This document shows, in pieces, positions 37,501 to 47,460 of a stretch of 64,000 nt of DNA. The notes beneath the pieces are model-generated. The model searched no databases. It worked only from the letters and a program-made list of their open reading frames with translations, and was not told the origin of the DNA. The stretch is from Capsicum annuum (Eukaryota > Streptophyta > Magnoliopsida > Solanales > Solanaceae): NCBI RefSeq assembly GCF_002878395.1, contig NC_061122.1, positions 74,976,411 through 75,040,410 on the forward strand, given 5' to 3'. The position numbers and the translations under genes are program-made. The first letter of the stretch is position 1, and every line of letters begins with the position of its first letter.

Positions 37501-38600
37501 TAATAACTCCTCCTCTAACTTTCACTAAACTAATAAATAAGGGTATATCACTTCATTACTAATTCAATCATAAGCAAAAATTCAGATATACATATTCAAT
37601 AAATCGTCCTTACCACCTTTCTTGTCACTACACTTCTAAACCTATACTTTCAACTAACACAGGAACAATTGGATAAATAACAAGTTGCTAGTGAATCGAA
37701 ATAGGCCTCACATGGCTTTACTAGACTTTGGTTTTGTGTTTCGATCAAGAAAGTTATATGAATAACAAAGTAACTATGCTAGTGAAACAAAATAGGCCCT
37801 ACACAGCTTCACTAGACTTTGGTTTGTATTTTGAACAAGAAGATGAGATGAATAACAAAGAAGCTATGCTGGTGAATCGAAAGAGCCCCACACAGCTTCA
37901 CTAGACTTTGATTTTTCACAAACATAATGATAAAAAGATTACATAATACAAGAGATAGAAACTTGACACACAATATTCAACGATCTAAGAATACACCTTA
38001 CTCTGTCTTAATTAAATAACTCATAAGAATTAGGGCATAACTTTCAACTTAAGGAACTTAACACACTAGAGAGCTCTTCTCAAGCCCTTTGTGTAACTTT
38101 TGAAATTTCTTCTAGAAAATATAGAAGCATTACCTGGGGAAGAACTAGAGCTTGCGAATCATGTTATCTAAAAAATAATACATATAGGGAGAAGTATAGA
38201 TTAACATTGTAGATTCTGAGGAGGAATCTGAAAGCACATCTAACCTACACTTAGTTCACGACTTTTATGAACATGAATAAAGTACTTCAATCTTTAGAAC
38301 TCAAAAGCACTGACAGGATACTTTCTAGCTCTCTTACAATCCCATAACTATCTACGGAGAATTAAGCTTAAATGTTTCTGATACCTTGAAAATAAGGCAG
38401 AGTTGGCCAGAATAGAGTAAGATGAGAATCTATATAAGCTTCTTGGAGAACCTTTTTATAGCATGGTCTTAGACTTGAAAGAAGAGAAACATTTCCTAAA
38501 TGCCCTATAGCCTCTCAAAGAAAAGTATAGATGTCTCCGTACAGTTCCATAAGAATCTACTAGACACGACTTTACAGACACCCTAGGACACTTGAACTCT
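34515..38600 (-). other. Non-coding interior of LARD-like element 2
   Basis: No coding capacity. It begins with the purine tract and the palindrome-like CATTCGTCCTCGAATG (34536-34551). About 290 bp further in, the LTR end and purine tract occur again (GGGTATTACAATATCCCCC at about 34793-34811, followed by CGTTCGTCCTCGAATGA), a duplicated junction. Three hairpin repeats are at 37688-37904. Confidence 0.7.
37688..37904 (-). repeat. Three hairpin repeats, 90-91-bp period
   Basis: Units at 37688-37724, 37779-37814 and 37869-37904. On the plus strand each begins CTAGTGAA (or CTGGTGAA) and ends TTCACTAG or TTTACTAG, able to fold. The centre, read on the minus strand, is GCCATGTGAGGCCTATTT-like, the same as in LARD element 1 at 22728-22854. 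Sequence between units is also related. Confidence 0.85.
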
Positions 38601-38618
38601 GTGCTCTGATACTAGGTT

Positions 38619-41453
38619 TTTAACACCCCAAAATTGGGTCCCGAGATATCACACGGTGCTTAGGGTCACAAGTGACCCCAAGCTAACCCTTCTACTGGCA
38701 TAACTCATAAGCAACTGAATAAAAATACAAATCCATACAAATCAGCAAAAATTAACTCTTTTCTGAATCTGATCGATACAAAAATGGAATTTTACATGAT
38801 TATATTCTTCCTTTACAACCAAACTTGAAACAAAATACATAAACTTCTACTGACTATCTATGAAGCCTCTACTAGTACTGACTATAGGTAGCCGGGTCAT
38901 GACTCCCGACTACCCCAACTCAATACGACTGAATAAAGAAAATACAATACTATAAACTCTGCATAACTAACCCAAGCCCTTGAATCAAAAGGACTCATCA
39001 CCTGCTGATTGGATACCACGAACTGACTAGATCTGAAGGTACAACTATACCTTGTACCTACATTCCGAGAAAATGTAGCCCACATACGAATATGTGGGTC
39101 AGTACCATGGAAAAATACCGAGCATAGGGGTGCAATGCATATATAAAATAATATCTTACTATCATCACAGTTTATAAAATTATGCATGCTAATATAGATG
39201 ACTCACTTAGCTCAAATTAAATCATCAAAATCATGGATGAATAATACATGTAAAGTAAAACAAGTGAGTCATTACAATACGTTCTCAATTCACTTTCATC
39301 TCAATTTCAAATCATCAAAACAATCAAATCTCATGTCAATTCTCATTAGAATATATTCCTTAAATCTTTTAAAAATAATGACTTTCTCAAACTCAGCATT
39401 TTGAGTAAATATGTTTTCATCTCAGATAGAAAAGTACACACACACACACATTAAGAGATTCTATAACCGACATAAACCATGTGAGCTACATGGAGTCCAA
39501 CGTACAACCCATGTTGGGGAGAGCCGTCCTATCCTTACCATCGGAGCAGGACTATCGATATCAAATCCACACAAACTAGTGATCACTATATAAATCAGCC
39601 TCAGGCTCACTCCTACGAGGGCACGTAGTTCTAGGGAAGTAAGGTCACTTTATACCTCCTACTCGGTACTAAAGATTTCTCCCGGACTTAGCTCAGATCA
39701 TTTCAAAGACATTCCACAACAAAATAATTTCAGTAATATATAAATATACATCGGGAGCCATCATGCTTCCCATTTATCAAGATCAACCATGTTGTGGATT
39801 TCTTTCACACTCGAGTTCAAAATAACTCCATTAAGACCAAAAGGTCAAATCATTCAAAAAATCTCAAATTATTTAAACTCAAGGTGTTTATAACATATGA
39901 TTTTCTCAAAATAATAATCTCAAATAGGGTTCCAAAAACTCATACATCAATATCACCGTAAAACCCTCCAAAGTTTCATACTTTATGACATAAGCACAAA
40001 AATAATCACTTAAAACTTAAAATTTCAGCTTTATAATCATACCTCTTGGTAAAGAAAATTAACTTTGGGATTCAAATCTCATTGTGCTATAAGCACAATG
40101 AGATTTGNNNNNNNNNNNNNNNNNNNNNNNNNNNNNNNNNNNNNNNNNNNNNNNNNNNNNNNNNNNNNNNNNNNNNNNNNNNNNNNNNNNNNNNNNNNNN
40201 NNNNNNNATAATAATCTCAAATAGGGTTCCAAAAACTCATACATCAATATCACCGTAAAACCCTCCAAAGTTTCATACTTTATGACATAAGCACAAAAAT
40301 AATCACTTAAAACTTAAAATTTCAGCTTTATAATCATACCTCTTGGTAAAGAAAATTAACTTTGGGATTCAAATCTCATTGTGCTTATAGCACATAATTT
40401 CTCAAAGTACAATTCCAATTAGGACTCAAAGTCTCATACATTAAAATCATATTAAATTTTCTCAAGATTCATGTTTTTCATCACAAATATATATAACTTA
40501 CTTTAAAATCTGGAAAATTCAGCTTTATGTATAAAAATGTCATAATTCTCATTCAATTGAACTTTCAAAACATAGAGAGTATCATAATCTCATGTAAAAT
40601 CATATAGGGTATAAATTCATCCTTCAAATTCATATCAAAACATGTAAAATCATGTATATTCAATAAAGAAAAATCAACTTGGGCACAAGAACGAAAGAGA
40701 GTTCTTGTTGAAAAACCCCACATACCTTGAATGATGAACTTTAGATCGATACTCGTTTTTAAGATGTTCATCGGGCCTTTGAATGATGGTTCTTGGAGTT
40801 CTTGAACTAGGAACTTGGAATCTTGAATAAATTTGCAAAATTAATGGTGAACTTTGGAGGTTCTTGAAGTTGGATGTACGAGCTTAGGGTTTTCTTTTTG
40901 AGGGAATTTGATGAAATATAACATATTATACTTCTAATAGGCTTTAATATAGGGTTTGAATGGATTTTGGGTGAGGGGAAATGACCAAAACGCCCCTAAA
41001 CCCATAAAAAAAACTGAAATTCGCATCTGAAACAGTGTTGGCGCGCGATCTGCGCGCGGCGCGGGCCTAATCGCCCTGGCTTACAGCTCTTCACTAAAAG
41101 GGTTGTAACTTTTTGCTCGGGTATCAGATTTTTACGAAATTGGTATCGTTGGAAAGATAATTCAATTATCTACAAATTTATAGGTCTTACGATGAAAAAT
41201 TCCATGTATATAAAGAGTTATACTCATTTGAAGTAGACCCTTATAGAATCGAATGTCAAACTTTGGACAAATCAATTGGTCTTAGCTCAACTTTGTTCTA
41301 AGTCATTGATATGAACATTTTTCACCTCAATGCTACTTCATATACTAGGATAATGACCATTAAAACTATATTCACATGAGAGTCACTTGGATTAGAGTTT
41401 AGACGCGTAGAAACGACGGTTTGAATTCTAGCACGAAAATACAGGGTATTACA
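38619..41453 (-). repeat. 5' LTR of LARD-like element 2, contains assembly gap
   Basis: The full-length LTR copy (2835 bp as assembled) with ends TTTAACACCCC (decayed from TGTAAC) and GGGTATTACA. It contains a 100-N gap at 40108-40207 with duplicated flanks, so true length is uncertain and likely shorter. A (CA)n microsatellite is at 39436-39450. Short frames across it are not genes. Confidence 0.85.
40108..40207. other. Assembly gap of 100 N with duplicated flank
   Basis: Exactly 100 N, the usual placeholder for a gap of unknown size. The 178 bases before it (39911-40088) recur without difference right after it (40208-40385). Immediately before the gap, 40074-40107 forms a perfect inverted repeat with 16-base arms (CAAATCTCATTGTGCT). 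Both are typical of contig-end errors. Confidence 0.95.
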
Positions 41454-41458
41454 ATTCC

Positions 41459-43079
41459 GTAGGAGGCTTAAACCAAAATCTACCTTAGTTCTAGATATAT
41501 ATGGAGATAGTAATGATGATCCTTGTGAAGATATAATGTCCATACATTTATCATTACTCTTATACATTCTACCATGTACATATCCTATTAACAACAACAA
41601 AACCATCAAATAAAATAAACAAATGTACTCCTGAATAATAGCTAAGATTCTAGCTGTCAATAGAAGTAAGGACTTTACCTGTAGGGAACAACCTCGGAAA
41701 GCATCAATACAGTTATCAGAAAGGCTGCATTAGTCCACCAGATGGTCGAATACTGGCTTATGTCTCTTGGGATTACCAAAACTGAATGATATTTGGTGAT
41801 TTACTATTTATACAGAGAGTATAAGAGTTGTCAAAGAAATACAAGTACTCAACCATAGTCCTCAAATGATGTATTAGAGAGAATCAGTTACCTCACATAT
41901 TTTACAAATACATAACTAAAGAAGGGGCGGACAGCTACTTCGTTGAAATTGATAACACGTGGCAGGCAAAAAAAGGGAGAAGCAAAATATAAAAAAAGTA
42001 GATACATGATGGTCAGAAAATAATGGCAACAATGAGTACCGTCTGAGCAGCAATAGTAAGCTCAACAACCATTGTAGGCAAAGGCAGAAAATCTTTCCAG
42101 AAAATAACCAAAGTTAAGTAAATTAACTGGATTGAACTCATTTGGAGGGCTAAAGGAAAACAACCATGTTGCCTCATTAGGCCTTCCCATGTCCACTGAA
42201 CAATCTTTTGCAAATATTTTTAGCTCATTGATAACTCCATCATCAAAAGAAAGTATAAATGATCTTCTTCAAAACCAGATATGTTACAGCACTAAAGGGA
42301 TTTCAAACATACCTTTGATATCCAATCAATTTAACACAATGTACACCCAAAAAACTTTTTAACTGAGGAGCTTCGATACTAAAAACAATAACCAAACACT
42401 TATAATAGCCAGCTAATCCGCAAACAATGAGGCATCCACATGGCTAAGTTCACTTCACACAACTCCGACAATCATTTTAAGACAATGTAACATGGATGTA
42501 CAAAGATTTCCAGAATTATTATCAAAAGGATGCAATAATTGTAGATATATAGACCAATCTAAAAACTATAGAGCATGATATTCTCAGCTTTGAGAAACTA
42601 ACAATGTTTATCAATTTGTATGAGAATCACGAGAATAAAGTAGGCCATTCTATGAATATAAAGACCTCAGTAAAGAACTGGACAAAGGTTTTATCACCTT
42701 ATAAGCTCTTTATACCAAGATCAACATAATTAAAAGACAAAGTTGAGATTGAAGTCTTTAAATGTGGTATCCAACGAAATACCAAAAACTTTAAAGTAGA
42801 AGTAAATAATTCGAGAACCAACTCTCTGTAAAGTTGTGTTGAAAGAGCGAAACATTTATAATAATCAGAATATAAGTTGAAATGAAATAGTGTCAATTGG
42901 GGTTTATCTCAAACACCTTTGGTTATATATCATTGCGGTGAGCTTCTATTACTTTATGTATGCCATCATTCATCAGTTGTCTACCTAATTATCTCAAAAT
43001 AAAGCCAACGGTATATGAGCGTAATAAATTAATGATTTGTATGATAAAATAATATTACGGAGAGAAAGGAAGAAATACC
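41459..43079 (-). other. Exon-like fragments of unidentified origin downstream of helicase
   Basis: On the minus strand there are short open stretches with plausible splice borders. One, at about 41693-41770, ends YRN-type text before GTAAAG and includes WWTNAAFLITVLMLSEVV, which looks like a membrane segment. Another, near 42080-42245, includes GRPNEATWLFSFSPPNEFNP then LLNFGYFLERFSAFAYNG. I do not recognise either. They lie between the helicase gene and the captured WD40 pieces, so they may be further captured host fragments. The listed plus-strand frame at 42132-42362 is a shadow. Confidence 0.35.
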
Positions 43080-45061
43080 TTGTGCTTATTTTAACTTGTG
43101 GTGATATATTTTGAAATACTTCTTTGTAAATAATATTTTTAAAGAATGTAGGGTATTTCATGTCGTCGTCAATATTTAGTATAGCTAATCCTTGTCTTGT
43201 TGATACTCGAGATACCGCTACATATAATTGGCCATGTGTGAATACTTGTCTTGGAAGATACAATCCAATATGGTTAAGAGACTGTCCTTGACTTTTATTA
43301 ATTATCATGGCAAAACATTGTACTAAAGGCAGTTGGCATATCTTCAAATTGAATGGCCACTTAGAATCGTTGGGAGACATAATAATTCTTGGTATTGTTA
43401 CTCTTGAGCCTATGTTCTTTTTGAAGTTGATATTTGTGCTAGCGGAAGAATTTCCAAGTTGTGTAACAATCAATCTTGTTCCGTTGCAAAGGCCTTCACT
43501 TTAGTTCTGAGAAGCATAACTGGAGTGCCTATTTTTAAGTGTATGTCATGATTAGGGATGCCAGGAAATCTTAGGTTGTTTAAAATTCTGGTGGGTACAA
43601 CAGATCTTCATCATGAGACTTCACACTTTCTTTACACACATTGTCCGAGCTAAAATATGTTTTTTCTTCACCTGATATCATTTTCATAATTATATCATTC
43701 AACTCTTGCACCATTTCATTTTTGGGTATTAGTATTGCTCTTTCTTTTAAATATGTTGGGTCATTGTAATTCTGCAAGAGCGATGGGTAAAATGCCTCAA
43801 TGATTGACTCGATTGGATTGTTGGATGATCTGATGCATATATCAGGAGGCAATTTAATGAGCTCATTGTTGACATCGTCATAAAAAGATCCTTCTCCAAT
43901 TTGTAACAACCATTTGTCGAAAGTGGTAATTTTAGCAGCCTCACAGTCAGTTACTCTATCACTACAAAGTTGCATATTTTTCTTTAACTCATACATGGTT
44001 AAAAATGGCCATAAGTATAAGGAGTTTAGCGAAACATCTACAATATCAGCTCGTGTTCCCTTTGGTATTACCGGTAGTATTTAACGAAAATCACCACCAA
44101 ATACGACTGTAAGACCTCCAAATGGTTTGTCAAAATTGTTTTCATATTTCAATCAAAGGATATCTCTCTCGGGGTCTTGTCTAAGGCATCAAAATAAAAT
44201 TTATTTGCCATTAGTGCTTCATCCCAGATGATCAACGAAGTTTTTAGTAGTAGTTCAGCTAACTGACTTCCTTATTTGATTTCACAAGTTCATTCCGTGC
44301 TAATGTCCAAAGAAATATGAAATTGTGAATGACCTGTCCTACCATTTGGTAGTAACAAAGCTGCTATTCCAGAAGTAGCAACCGGGAGAACTATTTTTTA
44401 TTGTGATATCAACTTGGAAATTATTGTATTCCATAGAAATGTCTTTCCAGTACCCCCATGTCCCATTATAAAAAATAAATAGCCTTCTTTATTGGAAACT
44501 AATGTCATTATTGCTTCATACACCAAATTTTAGCAATCATTTAATAATGCAAACAATTTGTCATGCACTTCCTTTAAATCTTCTTTGTCATAATCTAGTT
44601 CCTCATTAATTAGACAGTTTCCCCTGTCACTCAGCAAAGAAGAATCTGAAAGTGGCATTTATCTATATCTTTCAAACTTTTTCCCATCTTTACAAGTATG
44701 GTTTCAATCTCAAATAATTTATATGCTTTGAGTTTTTGTACAGTTAGCTGTAAATCTTTCACTTGAAATCTCTTTCGTTATAATGACATAATATCTTCTG
44801 ATAAAATTTCATAGTTGGTCCTCTATAGTTTGGCTAAATCAGATACTTGGCAGTGAATTATAATCGTCACAAATATATTTCTAAGTTTATTTCTGATGCC
44901 CAATACGCAGCCTCAGCCAAGAAGTCATTCCACTCTTTGTCATCCTCCAATAACCCTAATGCGTAGCATGCCTCCTTATAAGTTTGGTACGATACTCCAT
45001 TTACCATTATTATGCTTTTAAAGGAAGTGCTTCCTTTGACAAATTTAAGTAGCATTCTCAT
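43080..45061 (-). pseudogene. Helitron PIF1-like helicase domain
   Basis: Walker A GHGGTGKT lies at 44440-44463 on the minus strand, Walker B-type text IIWDEALMANKFYFDAL at about 44190-44237, and helicase motif [18 protein letters not shown], at about 43190-43240, preceded by [17 protein letters not shown]. The 138-codon stretch 43580-43996 is the middle of domain 2A. The segment with Walker A is interrupted by in-frame stops (for example near 44270 and 44390). The domain ends at a possible splice donor, AAG|GTATTT, near 43080. 5'-to-3' unwinding during Helitron replication is the family role. Confidence 0.9.
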
Positions 45062-45381
45062 GTAAAACCGTTCTTCACTTGTAGGATGTGCAAAGTAAAT
45101 TCTACCAATTGCCTTTCCCCTTTTTCTTTTAGTTTATTTTTTCCCAATTGCATCCTAGACCCAAAGTATAAGAAATTCTTAATACGTTAGTTCTCGTACC
45201 TCATCATCTTTTTGGTTCATCGTGAACCATTCTATGAATTTTGTTTTTACTGCATCAGGTCTTCTTAGTATGTTTTCAGGTCTTTCTTCCTCTTCAAAGA
45301 GTATGGTGTTTTCTCCCTCTAAATGGAGTGCAAATGCTCAACTGCTGGCTCTCTATGATGTACGTCAAATTTAAAGATCCT

Positions 45382-46582
45382 CTAGCAAGCTTCTGTAGCA
45401 GATATGTATCTACAGTCTAGATATCTTTTGATCCCATCATGTACTTCAGTGGTATCAGTATATTCTATAGTGGTAGTTGCTCTATCAGATCCCTTATTGA
45501 TATATTTAAATAGATACTTCACCGACCATGAGCAATTCCATAGCTCTATATTTATGTGTGCATCACATTTGACAATCAAATTCCTATTGTAAAGGACGAC
45601 ATATTGTTGTCTAACAGGATATTGTTTTTCTTGACTTGACTATCTGTGTTCCTTCTCTTATAAATGGGAAATCCATCTGCATCAAAAGTTGTTTGACTAT
45701 TCAACAACTTCGAAAAATGCTTGCTGCACTTTTCTTTCTTCATACATGGGCATTTGGGATTGAGGTCTCCACAAGGTTCGTGCATCATGTAGTTGCTGAC
45801 AATATTATAACCATCTGGATCAACTTCCATGTCAGGTATTTCGTCTATTATAATTGTGTTGATATGCTCTATGGAGGGATTTTTTAATGTTTGATGTAGG
45901 AAGAGCAATATATGTGCATGAGGCAGTCCTCTTTTCTGAAACTCAATCATATATAACGCATAATTAATGATATATATATTGGTTACGATGCATGATAAGT
46001 ATTCATATTTTTTTACAAGCATAATTAATGATATATATGCTGGTTATGATGCATGATAAGTATTTATTTTTTTTACCATAATTTAACAGCATGAATGAAT
46101 AAGTGGTGCCAAACATAAGTATTCATAAGTTAGAACTTACAGGCAATTATTTTTCCAAAGGGCTGTTGTTTTTCCAGATCTTGCATTAGTTGAAAAAGTT
46201 TAATCTGGAAGACTCTACATATGACGTTCACTCGGTCATCATCATCGTGTTACCCAATTAAGTGTAGTATTTTATTTATATCTGGCCACTTTGGATTGCA
46301 TGTGAAAGTGAGGAACAAATCTGGATAACCAACCCACCTACAAATTGCCATTGTGTATTGATAATTTTGTGCCTTATATCGAGGTCCCCCAGTGTTCGAT
46401 GATGGAAAGATAATACTTTTTCCTATCATTGAACTATCTGAATCACCACGTCGAATGGCATCCATTAAGCCAAAGTAAAGATCAACTCTGGGTTTTTTTT
46501 TATTATACCTAATATAGCGAGATCTTTCTTCCTCTATTGCCATGTGACTGTCAACAATGTATTGTTGTAATAGTCTACCCAC
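45382..46582 (-). pseudogene. Helitron Rep domain with HUH motif
   Basis: 46250-46582 holds YTMAICRWVGYPDLFLTFTC and NPKWPDI, the region ahead of the HUH motif. The HUH motif itself, GLPHAHILLFL, is at about 45900-45935, and both His residues are kept. The tyrosine block reads SVKYLFKYINKG at about 45491-45530, with Y-L-F-K-Y as in the two-tyrosine Rep family. Between LEKQQPFGKIIA (near 46150) and the HUH piece there is an intron-like insert with a 61-bp tandem duplication (45959-46077). Rep nicks DNA at the Helitron end and joins strands. Confidence 0.88.
45959..46077. repeat. Tandem duplication, 61 bp x 2
   Basis: CATAATTAATGATATATAT begins each copy (45959 and 46020), with a few base changes between copies. 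It sits in the intron-like gap of the Rep coding region. Confidence 0.85.
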
Positions 46583-46981
46583 CAGTTAGAGAGTGTGACC
46601 CTCGTTTAGTCTTTGTTGTATCCTGAAGCAATAAAACTCTCTCACTGATAAATTTTCCGTTTGTGAATCTTGTTGTTCACCTCTGCCAAATTAATTCCAA
46701 GTCTATATCCATTTTCACCAAATGGGTGTATTAATGGATATGTCATAGACGTGAAACTTGGGTGTAAATCTGTAATTCTTTGAAGTCCATTTTTTTATGC
46801 TCTATAATAATATCTCACTGGAAGTTTTCATCTGTAAGATCACCAATAATTAATCCCGCTACTTCAGAAGTGATGGGTATGTTGTATTGTCGACCATCCC
46901 TTATCCTATTAGATAGAAGTCGCAGGCTAAATATAGATTTGGGATGCTGTTTATATCTATCCCTATCCATTCAAAATGTTT

Positions 46982-47460
46982 TCACCAAAATATTATGCTC
47001 ATCCAGCATTTTGGATAGGCTTGGACAATTTTTGGATCAACGTCTCCTTGCGACAGACAATTCATTCTATTTGTTATCTCATTTTCAGTATCATATATAT
47101 ATAGCTGAGCAAACTGTGGGGTTTTACCAATTTCAGGTAATAAGGATCCTATGTAATGGTAATTCTGACTGCTCATCCTGAAAACATATAGCCCTATTAA
47201 GTGATTGACAGATCCATCCACTTGGCCTCCCATAGATATAAATACAAATATGAAGTTATAAGCCCTGATATTTTTATGAAATTTTGTACCTACTTTTCCA
47301 GATTCTGTTCCCACAATATACTTGAGATATGGTGGTAGTTCACTCGGTAAGGGTAGTTGGACCTAACCTCCTTCCATACTTTTTGTCGGTACCGTTTTAA
47401 TTTTCCTTTCTTAATACCATAAAAGTGCACCACAATATTGACATGTGTACTTTGGGGGGC
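46982..47460 (-). pseudogene. Helitron helicase-like N-terminal domain
   Basis: Near 47411-47453 the minus strand gives YTCQYCGALLWY, the C-x2-C block at the start of Helitron proteins. The 110-codon stretch 46982-47314 then reads KNIRAYNFIFVFISMGGQVD, then IGSLLPEIGKTPQFAQLYIY and DTENEI, the conserved core of the Helitron-like N domain. A frameshift or stop separates the two parts and another stop follows. Confidence 0.88.

Larger units (their letters stand above)
32564..41453 (-). mobile_element. LARD-like non-autonomous LTR retrotransposon (element 2)
   Basis: An LTR element of 8.9 kb on the minus strand with perfect 5-bp target duplication ATTCC (32559-32563 and 41454-41458). LTRs are 32564-34514 and 38619-41453. 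The primer site, TAGTATCAGAGCAC on the minus strand, lies at 38601-38616 (initiator-Met type, one mismatch). The purine tract side is at 34515-34530. The interior of about 4.1 kb has no gag or pol frame. It shares hairpin repeats with LARD element 1 and its LTR with the lone LTR at 50351-53304. It inserted into the proposed Helitron, downstream of the helicase gene. Confidence 0.9.
43080..47460 (-). pseudogene. Helitron Rep/helicase gene, broken
   Basis: Minus strand, 4.4 kb, with the domain order of plant Helitron transposases: N-terminal Cys-rich region, HUH replication initiator (Rep), then PIF1-type SF1 helicase. Canonical proteins run about 1400-1800 residues. Here the same order is spread over at least eight open pieces in shifting frames, with introns or indels between. 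It probably once drove peel-and-paste replication of the Helitron. In its present state it cannot make a full protein. Sub-regions are listed separately. Confidence 0.9.

Noticed and set aside
40046..40268. Frames that run through the N gap
   Set aside because: They consist mainly of unknown residues and rely on a probable assembly error.
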